Assembly: GCA_964488355.1 (NCBI GenBank)
Contig: CAZAUJ010000010.1
Location: 1-64,000, forward strand
Source of the DNA: Thermoanaerobaculum sp964488355
Lineage (GTDB): Bacteria; Acidobacteriota; Thermoanaerobaculia; Thermoanaerobaculales; Thermoanaerobaculaceae
Direction of reading: 5' to 3'
Length of the DNA stretch: 64,000 bases
Of this stretch, positions 40,612 to 49,604 are shown piece by piece. The notes below the pieces were generated by a model. It was not told the DNA's origin and searched no databases. It saw only the letters and a program-made list of their open reading frames with translations. Numbering within the stretch: the first letter of the stretch is position 1; every line of letters starts with the position of its first letter. The position numbers and the translations under genes are program-made.

Positions 40612-42800
40612 AGCTCTGGGATCAGGAAGCGGAGCTGGCCGACGCCCTCCAGCATGGCTTGACGGAGGAGGAGTGGAACCGGATCCAGCAGGTGCTGGGG
40701 CGCAGGCCCAACCTCACCGAGCTGGGCATCTTTGCCGCCCTCTGGTCGGAGCACTGTTCGTACAAGTCCTCTAAGGTGCACCTGAACCGGTTCACCAGCT
40801 GCGGCGCGCGGGTAGTCCAGGGACCGGGGGAAAACGCCGGGGCGGTGGAGCTGGGGGACGGCTGGGTGGCCGTGTTCAAGATGGAGTCCCACAACCACCC
40901 CTCCTTCATTGAGCCCTACCAGGGGGCAGCCACCGGTGTGGGCGGGATCCTTCGGGACGTGTTCACCATGGGTGCGCGGCCAGTGATGCTGCTGGACTCC
41001 TTGCGTTTTGGCCCGCTAGATGCCCCACGCATGCGCTACCTGGTGGATGGGGTGGTGCGGGGCATCGGTGACTACGGCAACTGCGTGGGGGTGCCCACGC
41101 TGGGCGGGGAGGTGGATTTCCATCCCGCCTATAGCGGCAACATCCTGGTCAACGCCATGTGTGTGGGCTTGGCACGCCGCGGCGAGCTGTTCTTTGCCCG
41201 CGCTCAAGGGGTGAATAACCGCCTGGTGTACCTGGGCTCCAAGACCGGCAGGGACGGCATTCATGGCGCCACCATGGCTTCCGACACCTTCGAGGAGGGG
41301 CAGGAGGGCCCGCGGCCAACAGTGCAGGTGGGCGATCCCTTCACCGAAAAGCTGCTCATTGAGGCGTGCCTGGAGCTCATGGGCAAGGGCTTGGTGGTGG
41401 CCATTCAAGACATGGGGGCGGCGGGGTTGACCTCCTCCGCCTTTGAGATGGCCAGCAGGGGAGGCTGCGGCTTGGAGCTGGACCTTTCCCTGGTGCCCAC
41501 ACGGGAAGCGGGCATGACCCCCTACGAGCTTATGCTCTCGGAATCTCAGGAGCGCATGCTGCTGGTGGCGCGTCAGGAGGACCTGCAGGAGATCTTTGCC
41601 GTGTGTCACTCCTGGGGCTTGGACGCCTGCGAGATGGGTCGGGTGGTGGCCGGAAACGAGGTGACGGCCTACTGGCAGGGGCGCCTGGCCTTCCGCTTGC
41701 CGGTGGCTCCTTTGGTGGACGAGGCGCCACGCTACCAGCGGCCTTTTCAGCTTCCCGAGCCGCCCGAGCCCCTCACCCTGCCCAGCTTTTCCGGGCGGGA
41801 TTTGTCCGCCGACTTCCGTGCCATGTTGGCTTCGCCCGAGCTGGGGTCCAAGCGGGCCGTTTACCAGCAGTACGACCAAACGGTGGGCGCGGCCACGGTG
41901 GTAGGGCCGGGAGGAGAGGCAGCGCTGGTGCTGGTGCCGGGTACCCGTATCGGTCTGGCGGCCACCACGGACTGCAATGCCCTGGCGTGCTCCCTGGACC
42001 CCAGAGCTGGTGCGGCTCAGGCGGTGGTGGAGGCCATGCGCAACCTGGCCTGCGTGGGAGCCGAGCCGCTGGGCGTGACCGACTGCCTGAACTTTGGCTC
42101 GCCGGAAAACCCCAAGGTGATGGGTCAATTTGTGGCGGCGGTGGAGGGGCTGGCTTTGGCGTGCGAGGCGCTGGATGTGCCGGTGGTTTCCGGTAACGTC
42201 TCCTTTTACAACGAAACCTCCGGCAAACCCATCTTGCCCACGCCCACGGTGGGGATGGTAGGCGTGGTTCCCCAGGTACTTCACCGACCGCGCTTTTTGC
42301 TGGAGCCCGGAGAGGCCATTTACCTCCTGGGCCCGGTTCACGGGGAGCTGGGAGCTTCCCGTTACATGCACATTGCCTGCGGCCTGGCTGCGGGCGTGGT
42401 TCCCTGGCCGGACTTTGCCGCGGAGAAAACCCACGCCGCGCTGGTGCGGGAGCTGGTGCGCCTGGGTTTGGTAGCCGCGCGGGACGTGTCGGAAGGGGGG
42501 CTGGCCCTGGCCCTGGCGGATATGTGCGAGCTGGTGGGGGCCACTGTTCAGCTACCGCAAGGAGCTTCACCCGTGGGCTTTCTCTTCGGCGAGTGGGGAC
42601 CCCGTTACCTTTTGGCCTGCCGGGAGTCAGTGCGGGGCTCGGTGGAGGCAGCAGCGGCGGGCTTAGTGCTCACCTACTTGGGGCAGGCGGGGGGTGATGC
42701 GCTGGTGGTGAGGGACGGCGACAGCACGCTGGTACGCGTGGAGCTTGCACAGATACGGGCTCTGCGCGAACAGCCTTTGGCTTTTTTGGAAGAGGCATGA
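40608..42800 (+). CDS. purL: Phosphoribosylformylglycinamidine synthase subunit PurL
   Basis: 730 residues, the small PurL form that needs PurS and PurQ. Signatures: LGIFAALWSEHCSYKSSKVHL, FKMESHNHPSFIEPYQGAATGVGGI (ATP site), PTLGGEVDFHP, DMGAAGLTSSAFEMA, and, in the second half, YDQTVGAATVV, TTDCNALACSLDPRAGAAQAV and NVSFYNETSG. Four-base overlaps on both sides. Confidence 0.95.
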   Translation: MKLWDQEAELADALQHGLTEEEWNRIQQVLGRRPNLTELGIFAALWSEHCSYKSSKVHLNRFTSCGARVVQGPGENAGAVELGDGWVAVFKMESHNHPSFIEPYQGAATGVGGILRDVFTMGARPVMLLDSLRFGPLDAPRMRYLVDGVVRGIGDYGNCVGVPTLGGEVDFHPAYSGNILVNAMCVGLARRGELFFARAQGVNNRLVYLGSKTGRDGIHGATMASDTFEEGQEGPRPTVQVGDPFTEKLLIEACLELMGKGLVVAIQDMGAAGLTSSAFEMASRGGCGLELDLSLVPTREAGMTPYELMLSESQERMLLVARQEDLQEIFAVCHSWGLDACEMGRVVAGNEVTAYWQGRLAFRLPVAPLVDEAPRYQRPFQLPEPPEPLTLPSFSGRDLSADFRAMLASPELGSKRAVYQQYDQTVGAATVVGPGGEAALVLVPGTRIGLAATTDCNALACSLDPRAGAAQAVVEAMRNLACVGAEPLGVTDCLNFGSPENPKVMGQFVAAVEGLALACEALDVPVVSGNVSFYNETSGKPILPTPTVGMVGVVPQVLHRPRFLLEPGEAIYLLGPVHGELGASRYMHIACGLAAGVVPWPDFAAEKTHAALVRELVRLGLVAARDVSEGGLALALADMCELVGATVQLPQGASPVGFLFGEWGPRYLLACRESVRGSVEAAAAGLVLTYLGQAGGDALVVRDGDSTLVRVELAQIRALREQPLAFLEEA

Positions 42801-44197
42801 AGCTTTCCGGCGACGCTTTTCGCGAGGAGTGCGGCGTCTGCGCGGTGGTTGGCCATGCGGATGCGGCCAATCTTGTTTACTTGGGCCTGTACGCCCTGCA
42901 GCACCGAGGGCAGGAGTCGGCGGGAATTGCCTCGTGGGATGGGACCAAGGTGCGCGTGCACCGCGGCATGGGCTACGTGGCCGACATCTTCCACCGCGAA
43001 GCTCTGGCCTCCCTGCCTGGGGAGGTGGCGATTGGGCACGTGCGCTACTCCACGGCGGGAGATTCCGGCCTTGCCAATGCCCAACCCCTGGTGGTCACGA
43101 CCCATTTGGGGCCGCTGGCGGTGGCCCACAACGGCAACCTGGTCAACGCTCGCCAGCTGCGCCGCCAGCTGGAAGAAGCGGGGGCCATTTTCCAATCAAC
43201 TTCCGACACCGAGGTGGTCCTGCACCTGGCGGCTCGTCTGAGGCACACCAGCGCCGAAGAGGCGGTCGCTCAGGCCTTGGAGCAGGTGAAGGGCGCGTAC
43301 TCCTTGGTAGCGCTCACCCGTGGGCGGGTACTTGCGGCCCGGGACCCCTTCGGCTTTCGCCCGCTGGTTTTGGGCCGGCTGGAGGGCGCCTGGGTGGTGG
43401 CATCAGAAACCTGCGCCTTCGACCTGCTGGGGGCGCAGTTTGTGCGAGAAGTGGCAGCGGGGGAAATCTTGCTTTTGTTGCCCCAGCACCTGCACCAGCT
43501 GCAGCCCCCCAGTCCGCCGCCCTATGCCCACTGCGTGTTCGAGCATGTTTACTTTGCCCGCCCGGATTCGCGCGTGTTTGGCGAGGACGTGGGTGTGGTG
43601 CGCCAGCGCATGGGGGAGCGCTTGGCTTTGGAGCAGCCGGCGGAAGCGGACGTGGTGGTGGGTGTGCCCGACTCGGGCATTCCTGCTGCCCTTGGCTACG
43701 CGCGCTTTTCCGGCTTGCCGTTTGTCTTAGGACTCGTGCGCAACCACTACGTGGGTCGCACCTTCATCGAGCCCAAACAGAGCATCCGCCACTTTGGCGT
43801 CAAGGTGAAGCTCAACCCCGTACGGGCGCTGGTGGAGGGCAAGCGGCTGGTGTTGGTGGATGATTCCATCGTGCGGGGGACCACCTCGCGCAAGATCGTG
43901 GCCATGCTGCGACAGGCGGGTGCGCGGGAGGTGCACCTCCGCATTGCCTCGCCGCCCACCATCGGGCCTTGTTACTACGGCATTGACACCCCGGAGCGAC
44001 AAGAACTCATCGCTGCCAGCGCGTCGCTGGAAGCCATTCGTGCCTTCGTCGAGGCCGACAGCTTAGGGTACCTCTCCGAAGCCGGGATGCTCGCGTGTCT
44101 CAACTCGCCGCCAGAGAACTTCTGCACCGCCTGCTTTTCCGGGCGCTACCCGGTGCTGGCGAGCGAGCAGGACGTCCTGGCCAAGAGCGAGCGCTGA
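42797..44197 (+). CDS. purF: Amidophosphoribosyltransferase
   Basis: 466 residues. An 11-residue propeptide (MKLSGDAFREE) precedes the catalytic Cys of CGVCAVVGH, as in Bacillus-type PurF. Glutaminase features: LQHRGQESAGI and GHVRYSTAGDS. PRPP loop VLVDDSIVRGTTS. The C-terminal CTACFSGRYPV together with earlier cysteines marks the 4Fe-4S form, fitting an anaerobe. It catalyses the first committed purine step. Last gene of this operon; the expected purM and purN lie 4.4 kb further on. Confidence 0.95.
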   Translation: MKLSGDAFREECGVCAVVGHADAANLVYLGLYALQHRGQESAGIASWDGTKVRVHRGMGYVADIFHREALASLPGEVAIGHVRYSTAGDSGLANAQPLVVTTHLGPLAVAHNGNLVNARQLRRQLEEAGAIFQSTSDTEVVLHLAARLRHTSAEEAVAQALEQVKGAYSLVALTRGRVLAARDPFGFRPLVLGRLEGAWVVASETCAFDLLGAQFVREVAAGEILLLLPQHLHQLQPPSPPPYAHCVFEHVYFARPDSRVFGEDVGVVRQRMGERLALEQPAEADVVVGVPDSGIPAALGYARFSGLPFVLGLVRNHYVGRTFIEPKQSIRHFGVKVKLNPVRALVEGKRLVLVDDSIVRGTTSRKIVAMLRQAGAREVHLRIASPPTIGPCYYGIDTPERQELIAASASLEAIRAFVEADSLGYLSEAGMLACLNSPPENFCTACFSGRYPVLASEQDVLAKSER

Positions 44198-44289
44198 CAA
44201 GGTACCGCGTGCCGTTCAGCTTGCCGGCTCTGGCCGACGGGCTCCTCTGCGACCCTCATGCCCTCGAAGTTCGGCACTAGCTCTTGCTA

Positions 44290-44319
44290 TTGACAAGAAC
44301 ATGACGTTCTAATTACATT
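44290..44319 (+). promoter_or_regulatory. Promoter of the nine-heme cytochrome with an internal dyad
   Basis: Perfect TTGACA at 44290-44295, 18 bases, then TACATT at 44314-44319. Between them AGAAC-ATGAC-GTTCT (44296-44310) is an inverted repeat, well placed for a repressor. The AT-rich stretch stands out from the GC-rich surroundings. The rest of 44198-44374 holds no gene. Confidence 0.6.
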
Positions 44320-44374
44320 AAATGGTAGCCCTGAGGTTAATGTCACGGAACCGGGGCGAGAAAGGGGGAGGTCA

Positions 44375-47365
44375 ATGTGGAACCGTTATAAGTTCCTGTG
44401 TTTGGTTGTCGCGTTGGGCTTTTGGCCCTCCTTGGCGCTGGCTCAAAGCCCGGTGACCGTAAGCTTTTCCGTCACGGGCAACCCCGACCCGGGGACGAAC
44501 GTCTCGGTGCACGCTACCGTGACCATCAATGACGGCTCGACCCTCCAGGGTCTCTCCTGGGCGCAGGTAGGCGGGGTCCCGGTCACGCTTTCTGGCACCA
44601 CCACGGATACCGTGAGCTTTACCCTTCCCACGCGCGCGGAATTTCGTGTCCACCTCATCGAGGTGTTGAAGGAACCGGCCCTCACCGCCGCCCAGCTGCC
44701 GCCCAACGTACCGGTGCCGCCCGAGCACTTTCCCGGTGGCATGCCGGAGCGTTTCCAGGTTGTAGGCGTCAACCCCCATGCTCTGGCTGAGGCGGCCGCT
44801 ATTACCCTCAAGCTGACGGTGACCACCACCTCCGGCACGTACAACCTTACCTGCGCGGTAACGGCCAACGTGCCTTGGAAGTGGACCACCGGCGTCCGCA
44901 ACGTGCCGGTGGGCGTGCCGGTGCTGCTCTATGCCCCGCAGCAAGCCTCGTACAACTGGAGCCTGGTGGCCAAACCCAGCGGCTCCAACGCCACCCTTTT
45001 GGACCCGGACCATCAGAGCACCGAGTTCATTCCGGATGTGCCGGGCAGCTACCAGATCACGGTGACTGATCTGGCTACCAACACCCCAGTCACCCTCACC
45101 GTCACAGCCGGGCTTTGGCGCGGCATAATTACCGGCCAGGACGCCAACGGTTTGCCGGTGGCCGACACCGCATGCACCGGCTGCCATGCCCCCAACACGC
45201 CGCTGGACGCGTTCACGCCCTGGAGGCAAACGGGACACGCGCACATCTTTAGTGAGAACGTGAAAACCAACGACCATTACGGCACCACCTGCTTGTCCTG
45301 CCATACCGTGGGCTACGACCCCTCGGTGGCCAACGATGGCATCGATGACGCGGACAAATGGCAGGATTTCTTGGCTTCGGGCTTGCTCACCCACACCGGA
45401 CCGGAAAACTGGACGCAAATCCTCGCCCAGTACCCCGAGGTGGCCAAGCGCGCCAACATCCAGTGCGAAAACTGCCACGGGCCGCAAAACAGCGAGGCCC
45501 ATGCTCGGGGGACGGGGGCCCGCACCAGCTTGTCCTCGGATGTTTGTGCTATCTGTCACGGCGAGCCACCCCGACACGGTCGGTTCCAGCAGTGGCAGCT
45601 TTCGGGGCACGCCAACTACGAGCTGGCGGGCGAGGAAGGGATGAGCGGCTCCTGCGCGCCTTGCCATACCGGCAACGGCTTTTTGGCCTGGCAAGCGAGT
45701 GGCTTTGCTGCCTCCTCGGTGCACGTGACCTGGACGGCCCAAGAGGTCCATCCCCAAACCTGCCAAACCTGCCATGATCCTCACGACATTGGCACCACCT
45801 CCGGTGGGCCGCAGACAAACGGCCGGGTACGCATCATGGGCGACACCCCTATGCTCCAGGCTGGTTTCCGCGCCACCGGCGTAGGGACCGGCGCCCTGTG
45901 CATGACCTGCCACAACGGCCGTCGCGGCCTGCGCAACGACAGCACGTACAACCCGGCCGATGCGTCCAGGGCACCCCACCAGGGCCCACAAGCGGACGTG
46001 CTCATGGGCCAGAACATGTACTTCGTGGAGGTGGGAACACCCAGCTACCACGCTGCCGTTGAGGACACCTGCGTAGCCTGTCACATGGAGGAAACTCCGC
46101 CGCCCGACATCATTTCTTACAACCGCGGCGGCACTAACCACACGTTCTACGCGTCCAGGACCATTTGCTCCAAGTGCCATACAGCTGTGACGGCAGAGCG
46201 GGTTCAGGAACCCGTGAAAGCCAAGATGGAGCAGCTCAAAGCGCTCATCGAGGAAAAGCTGCTGGAGGCGATGGCTGGGCAGCTGGCGCTGGGTAAGAAA
46301 ATCGACATCGGCGGCCTGGCTACCATTACCAGCGTGAGCCAAATCAAGCACTTGGAGCTGACCGAAAGCCACGGCCGGCAAGCCATTCAGGTGACCCTGG
46401 CCGACGATCACGTTTTGGACCCGGTGGCCCTCAACAGCGTGCGGGCGGTTGCCGGCAGCGGTTCGGCGGTGGACATCCTGCGCCTGGCCGATCCCGCGCT
46501 GGCCAAGGCCGGGTGGAACTACTTTATGGTGGAATTGGATCGCAGCTACGGGGTACACAACCCCTCCTGGGTGATGCGGGCCTTGGACCTGTCTATCCAG
46601 GCGCTCAGGTCGCTGCCGCCGGGGGCGGGTTCGCTGCCGGCAGGCGCAGTGGGCGGCGGGCCTGGGAACGGTGCCGGCGCCGTTACCTGCACCACACCCT
46701 TTGTCTATTGGGTCGAGGTGGCGGCTCACAACGCGGGCGAAAACCAAAGCCAGTGGCGCACGGACGTGGTGGCCCGGAACTTGGCCGGCAGCGAGGCCAA
46801 CCTGCGCTTCGTGCTGCACACGGAAACCGGCCTGGTGGAAGCCAGCGGTACCGTGCCGGTGGGAGGCCAGAGGCCTTTCGAGGATATCGTGGGGCAAATG
46901 AACGTGGAGGCCAAGGGAGCCTTGGAGATCTGCTCCGACGAGCCGTTGTTCGTAGTCAGCCGCACCTACAACCAGAGCGCCAATGGCACCTTCGGTCAGT
47001 ACCTGGACGGGCACGTGGCCGATTTCGGCTTGGCGGCCGGAATGAGCGCTGAGCTCATTGGCTTGCGCCAGGAGGCAGGTAAATTCCGTACCAACTTGCA
47101 GTTGGCCAACGGTGGGACCACTGCGGCGGAGGTGGCGGTCACCCTTTACGACAATGCGGGACAGGCGGTGGGCAACTTCACGCTCACCATTCCCGCAGGC
47201 CGGGTGGTGCAGGACCTGCAGCCCTTCGCCAACCGGGCCAACATGCCCAACGTGGGCTGGGGCTTTGCCGTGGTCAAGGTCAACAGCGGCAGCAACGTGC
47301 ACGTTTCCGCCTCAGTGGTGGATGCGGTGACCAACGACGCCATGACCATCCCGCCTAAGCGTTAA
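44375..47365 (+). CDS. Secreted nine-heme cytochrome c with C-terminal adhesive-type domain
   Basis: 996 residues. Signal peptide MWNRYKFLCLVVALGFWPSLALAQ. Residues about 25-245 are beta-rich, Ig-like (NPDPGTNVSVHATVTIN ... YQITVTDLATNTPVTLTVTAGLW). The middle (about 265-610) has nine CxxCH motifs: CTGCH, CLSCH, CENCH, CAICH, CAPCH, CQTCH, CMTCH, CVACH and CSKCH. A helical linker (about 615-640) follows. From about 768 there is a beta domain with QWRTDVVARNL, SRTYNQSANGTFGQYL and GLRQEAGKFRTNLQLANGG, which recurs in the convergent neighbour. RBS GGGGGAGG. Probably a surface electron carrier. Confidence 0.85.
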   Translation: MWNRYKFLCLVVALGFWPSLALAQSPVTVSFSVTGNPDPGTNVSVHATVTINDGSTLQGLSWAQVGGVPVTLSGTTTDTVSFTLPTRAEFRVHLIEVLKEPALTAAQLPPNVPVPPEHFPGGMPERFQVVGVNPHALAEAAAITLKLTVTTTSGTYNLTCAVTANVPWKWTTGVRNVPVGVPVLLYAPQQASYNWSLVAKPSGSNATLLDPDHQSTEFIPDVPGSYQITVTDLATNTPVTLTVTAGLWRGIITGQDANGLPVADTACTGCHAPNTPLDAFTPWRQTGHAHIFSENVKTNDHYGTTCLSCHTVGYDPSVANDGIDDADKWQDFLASGLLTHTGPENWTQILAQYPEVAKRANIQCENCHGPQNSEAHARGTGARTSLSSDVCAICHGEPPRHGRFQQWQLSGHANYELAGEEGMSGSCAPCHTGNGFLAWQASGFAASSVHVTWTAQEVHPQTCQTCHDPHDIGTTSGGPQTNGRVRIMGDTPMLQAGFRATGVGTGALCMTCHNGRRGLRNDSTYNPADASRAPHQGPQADVLMGQNMYFVEVGTPSYHAAVEDTCVACHMEETPPPDIISYNRGGTNHTFYASRTICSKCHTAVTAERVQEPVKAKMEQLKALIEEKLLEAMAGQLALGKKIDIGGLATITSVSQIKHLELTESHGRQAIQVTLADDHVLDPVALNSVRAVAGSGSAVDILRLADPALAKAGWNYFMVELDRSYGVHNPSWVMRALDLSIQALRSLPPGAGSLPAGAVGGGPGNGAGAVTCTTPFVYWVEVAAHNAGENQSQWRTDVVARNLAGSEANLRFVLHTETGLVEASGTVPVGGQRPFEDIVGQMNVEAKGALEICSDEPLFVVSRTYNQSANGTFGQYLDGHVADFGLAAGMSAELIGLRQEAGKFRTNLQLANGGTTAAEVAVTLYDNAGQAVGNFTLTIPAGRVVQDLQPFANRANMPNVGWGFAVVKVNSGSNVHVSASVVDAVTNDAMTIPPKR

Positions 47366-47387
47366 GAGGGCGAGGCAAATAAAGGCG

Positions 47388-47416
47388 CGCGGCGGCTTCG
47401 GCCGCCGCGTTTTTTT
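47388..47416. terminator. Bidirectional terminator between convergent genes
   Basis: Stem CGCGGCGGC/GCCGCCGCG (nine pairs) with a TTCG tetraloop, then TTTTTTT on the plus strand. On the minus strand the same hairpin is followed by CGCGCCTTTATTTG, so it can serve both genes. Confidence 0.9.
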
Positions 47417-47439
47417 CTCCGCGCGGTGGCGAGCGTGGT

Positions 47440-48348
47440 TCAGCGGCAGGGGTCGCCGTCAGGTGGCTGCGGACAGCCCTCGTACCCCCGCCAATCCACT
47501 TGCCCAAGCCCAAACACAGCGTCGCCGGTGGCCTGGTCCACCTGGGAAAAGTACGCGAGGAACAGCGGGCCGTCGGCACCGAGATCGCCTCCGGGACGCA
47601 CCTGGCAGCGGTCGTAGTTGGGATCGGCGGGGTGGATGGCCACCTCGGCAAAACCGCCGGCCAAGCCGTTGACCCCCAGCTCGGGTAGGCCCCACTGGCT
47701 CAGGGAAAGGCTTTTGATTTCCTTGACGATCTCGCGGATGGGCTCCGCATGGGGCCCGTAAATGCGGATCGCCACCGACAACCTCGGCGGTTGGGGCGCG
47801 TTGGCCGAAGACACGTTGAGCACGCCGATGTTGGTGCGAAAGCGACTGTCCTGCCGCAGGCCGGTGAGGATGGCTTTACCCGAACCCCACACCAGCGCAC
47901 CGCCGGCCGACGGCACCGTCTGTCCGTAGGTGCGGTTGGGGTCGGCGTTGTTGTAGGTGCGAGAGGTGACCGCCAGCGGCGGCTCGGGATACTGCGCAGT
48001 GGGGTCGTTAGCCATCAGCACCACTGCTCCTTTGGTGTTGTTCCCCGCGGTGGGGAACAAGGTGCCCACTATATCGGTTAGCGTCAACGTTTCGAAAGAG
48101 CCCAAAGCTCTGGAAGCGACAAAGGGTGGGGGAAAGGTGTTGTCGCGGTTTTCTGGGAAAAAGAAAAAGGTAACCGTTACATCGCCATGCTCCAGGTTGG
48201 TAAGCGAAACGTCCGAAACCCAATCGGTACCGGCCTGCCCCTTGATTTTGGCCACCACCGGGATGAGGTGGTCCCTGGCCACCTGCTGCGCCAGAGCCAA
48301 ACTGGGTACCAGAATAGCCAAGGAAAAGATGAGACTCTTTTTATGCAT
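47440..48348 (-). CDS. Secreted protein sharing the cytochrome's C-terminal domain
   Basis: 302 residues from ATG 48348, chosen because AAGGAGG lies five bases before it and a signal peptide follows (MHKKSLIFSLAILVPSLALAQ). Residues about 25-240 parallel the last 230 residues of the cytochrome on the other strand: DWVSDVSLTNL, SRTYNNADPNRTYGQTVP, GLRQDSRFRTNIGVLNVS, SVAIRIYGPHAEPI. The end (about 245-302) is specific, with Cys pairs (CQVRPGGDL ... CPQPPDGDPC). No heme motif and no known family that I recognise. Confidence 0.8.
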   Translation of the reverse strand: MHKKSLIFSLAILVPSLALAQQVARDHLIPVVAKIKGQAGTDWVSDVSLTNLEHGDVTVTFFFFPENRDNTFPPPFVASRALGSFETLTLTDIVGTLFPTAGNNTKGAVVLMANDPTAQYPEPPLAVTSRTYNNADPNRTYGQTVPSAGGALVWGSGKAILTGLRQDSRFRTNIGVLNVSSANAPQPPRLSVAIRIYGPHAEPIREIVKEIKSLSLSQWGLPELGVNGLAGGFAEVAIHPADPNYDRCQVRPGGDLGADGPLFLAYFSQVDQATGDAVFGLGQVDWRGYEGCPQPPDGDPCR

Positions 48349-48370
48349 CGCTGCCTCCTTACCCGTCGCT

Positions 48371-48399
48371 AATGTGCGGCCTTCGCGGAGGCCTGTCAA
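48371..48399 (-). promoter_or_regulatory. Promoter of the secreted protein gene
   Basis: On the minus strand, perfect TTGACA (48399-48394), 17 bases, CACATT (48376-48371). The spacer contains the inverted repeat GGCCT-N6-AGGCC. The remaining part of 48349-48554 holds no gene. Confidence 0.45.
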
Positions 48400-48543
48400 C
48401 CTGCCCATGACACGCGCTGGGGTGGAAAAGCCGAGCCCAGCGACGGGCCTTATCGCTGGAGGGAGTGGAAAAGCGGTGTGGGCCTGGGGCCGGCTGCCGC
48501 TTCCGCCGCGGGGCTGCCAGCAGGCGTGCCCAGCCGCTGCGCT

Positions 48544-48549
48544 ATCATC
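48544..48549 (+). promoter_or_regulatory. Candidate -10 of purMN
   Basis: TATCAT (5/6 to consensus), five bases before the GTG start of purM, with no RBS between. No convincing -35. Confidence 0.4.
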
Positions 48550-48554
48550 CGCCC

Positions 48555-49604
48555 GTGGACCAGGAGCGCTCGCTGACCTATAAGCAGGCTGGCGTGGATA
48601 TCGATGCTCAAGATGCGGCCTTGGCGCGCATTAAGGAGCTGGCCAGGGCCACCTTTACCGAGGGCGTGCTCACCGAGATCGGCAGCTTCGGTGGGGTGTT
48701 TTGCCTCAACCCTCAGGATCCCCGCTCGCCGGTGCTGGTGGCTTCGGCTGACGGCGTGGGCACCAAGCTAAAAGTGGCGCAGAGGGCGGGCATCCACCAC
48801 ACCGTTGGCCAGGACCTGGTGCATCACTGCGTCAACGACATCCTGGTGCAGGGGGCACGCCCGTTGTTCTTTTTGGACTACGTGGCCTGTGGCCGGCTGG
48901 CGCCGGAGGTGGTGGTGGCGTTGGTGGAGGGCATGGCACGGGCTTGCCAGGCTCACCGCTGCGCCCTGCTTGGCGGGGAAACGGCGGAAATGCCGGGTTT
49001 TTACCAGCCTGGGGAGTACGACCTGGCCGGTTTCATCGTGGGCTTGGCCCAGCGCGACCGTTTGCTGGGGCCGCAGGAGGTGGTTGCCGGCGACGCGCTG
49101 GTGGCCTTGCCCTCCTCAGGCCTGCACACGAACGGCTATTCCCTAGCTCGCAAGGTGTTTTTCGACGTGCTGGACTTGGAGGTGGACAGCTACCTGGAGG
49201 AGCTGGGCCGCACAGTAGGGGAGGAGCTGTTGGAAGTGCACCGCTCCTACTTTGAGGCGGTTTGGCCGCTGGTGGAGGAAGGCCTGGTCAAATCGGCCGC
49301 GCACATTACCGGCGGGGGGCTGCCCGACAACCTCCCCCGCGCCTTGCCAGCCGGTCTGGGGGCGGAAATTGACCTGCGCAGCTGGGATGTGCCGCGGGTG
49401 TTCCGCCTCATCCAGCAAGCAGGCCGCGTACCCTGGGAGGACATGCGCCGCGCCTTCAACTTGGGGGTGGGGATGGTGCTGGTGGTGGCGGAGGGGCACC
49501 TGGGTGAGGTCCTGACCCGGTTGGTGCCCCACGGCCCTGGTTGGCTGCTGGGGCGAGTGGTCGAGGGAGCTGGGGTGCGCTTTGTGGGGAGCACGGGTGA
49601 CTGA
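48555..49604 (+). CDS. purM: Phosphoribosylformylglycinamidine cyclo-ligase
   Basis: 349 residues from GTG 48555; the open frame upstream has no family similarity, while LTYKQAGVDIDAQDAALARIK is the normal PurM start. Motifs: VASADGVGTKLKVA, DLVHHCVNDILVQGARPLFFLDY, LLGGETAEMPGFY, ALPSSGLHTNGYSLARKV and HITGGGLPDNLPRALP. It makes AIR, the fifth purine step. Start region suggests leaderless translation. It overlaps purN. Confidence 0.95.
   Translation: MDQERSLTYKQAGVDIDAQDAALARIKELARATFTEGVLTEIGSFGGVFCLNPQDPRSPVLVASADGVGTKLKVAQRAGIHHTVGQDLVHHCVNDILVQGARPLFFLDYVACGRLAPEVVVALVEGMARACQAHRCALLGGETAEMPGFYQPGEYDLAGFIVGLAQRDRLLGPQEVVAGDALVALPSSGLHTNGYSLARKVFFDVLDLEVDSYLEELGRTVGEELLEVHRSYFEAVWPLVEEGLVKSAAHITGGGLPDNLPRALPAGLGAEIDLRSWDVPRVFRLIQQAGRVPWEDMRRAFNLGVGMVLVVAEGHLGEVLTRLVPHGPGWLLGRVVEGAGVRFVGSTGD

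Noticed and set aside
41016..42434. A 472-codon open frame antisense to purL
   Set aside because: purL on the plus strand has all family signatures; the antisense product has none.
44296..44310. A LexA (SOS) box in the cytochrome promoter
   Set aside because: GAAC and GTTC are five bases apart; the Gram-positive LexA box needs four, so the match is off by one.
44372..47302. A 976-codon open frame antisense to the nine-heme cytochrome
   Set aside because: It is a shadow of the GC-rich coding strand: full of His/Val/Gly, no domain, and the plus strand has a signal peptide and nine heme motifs.
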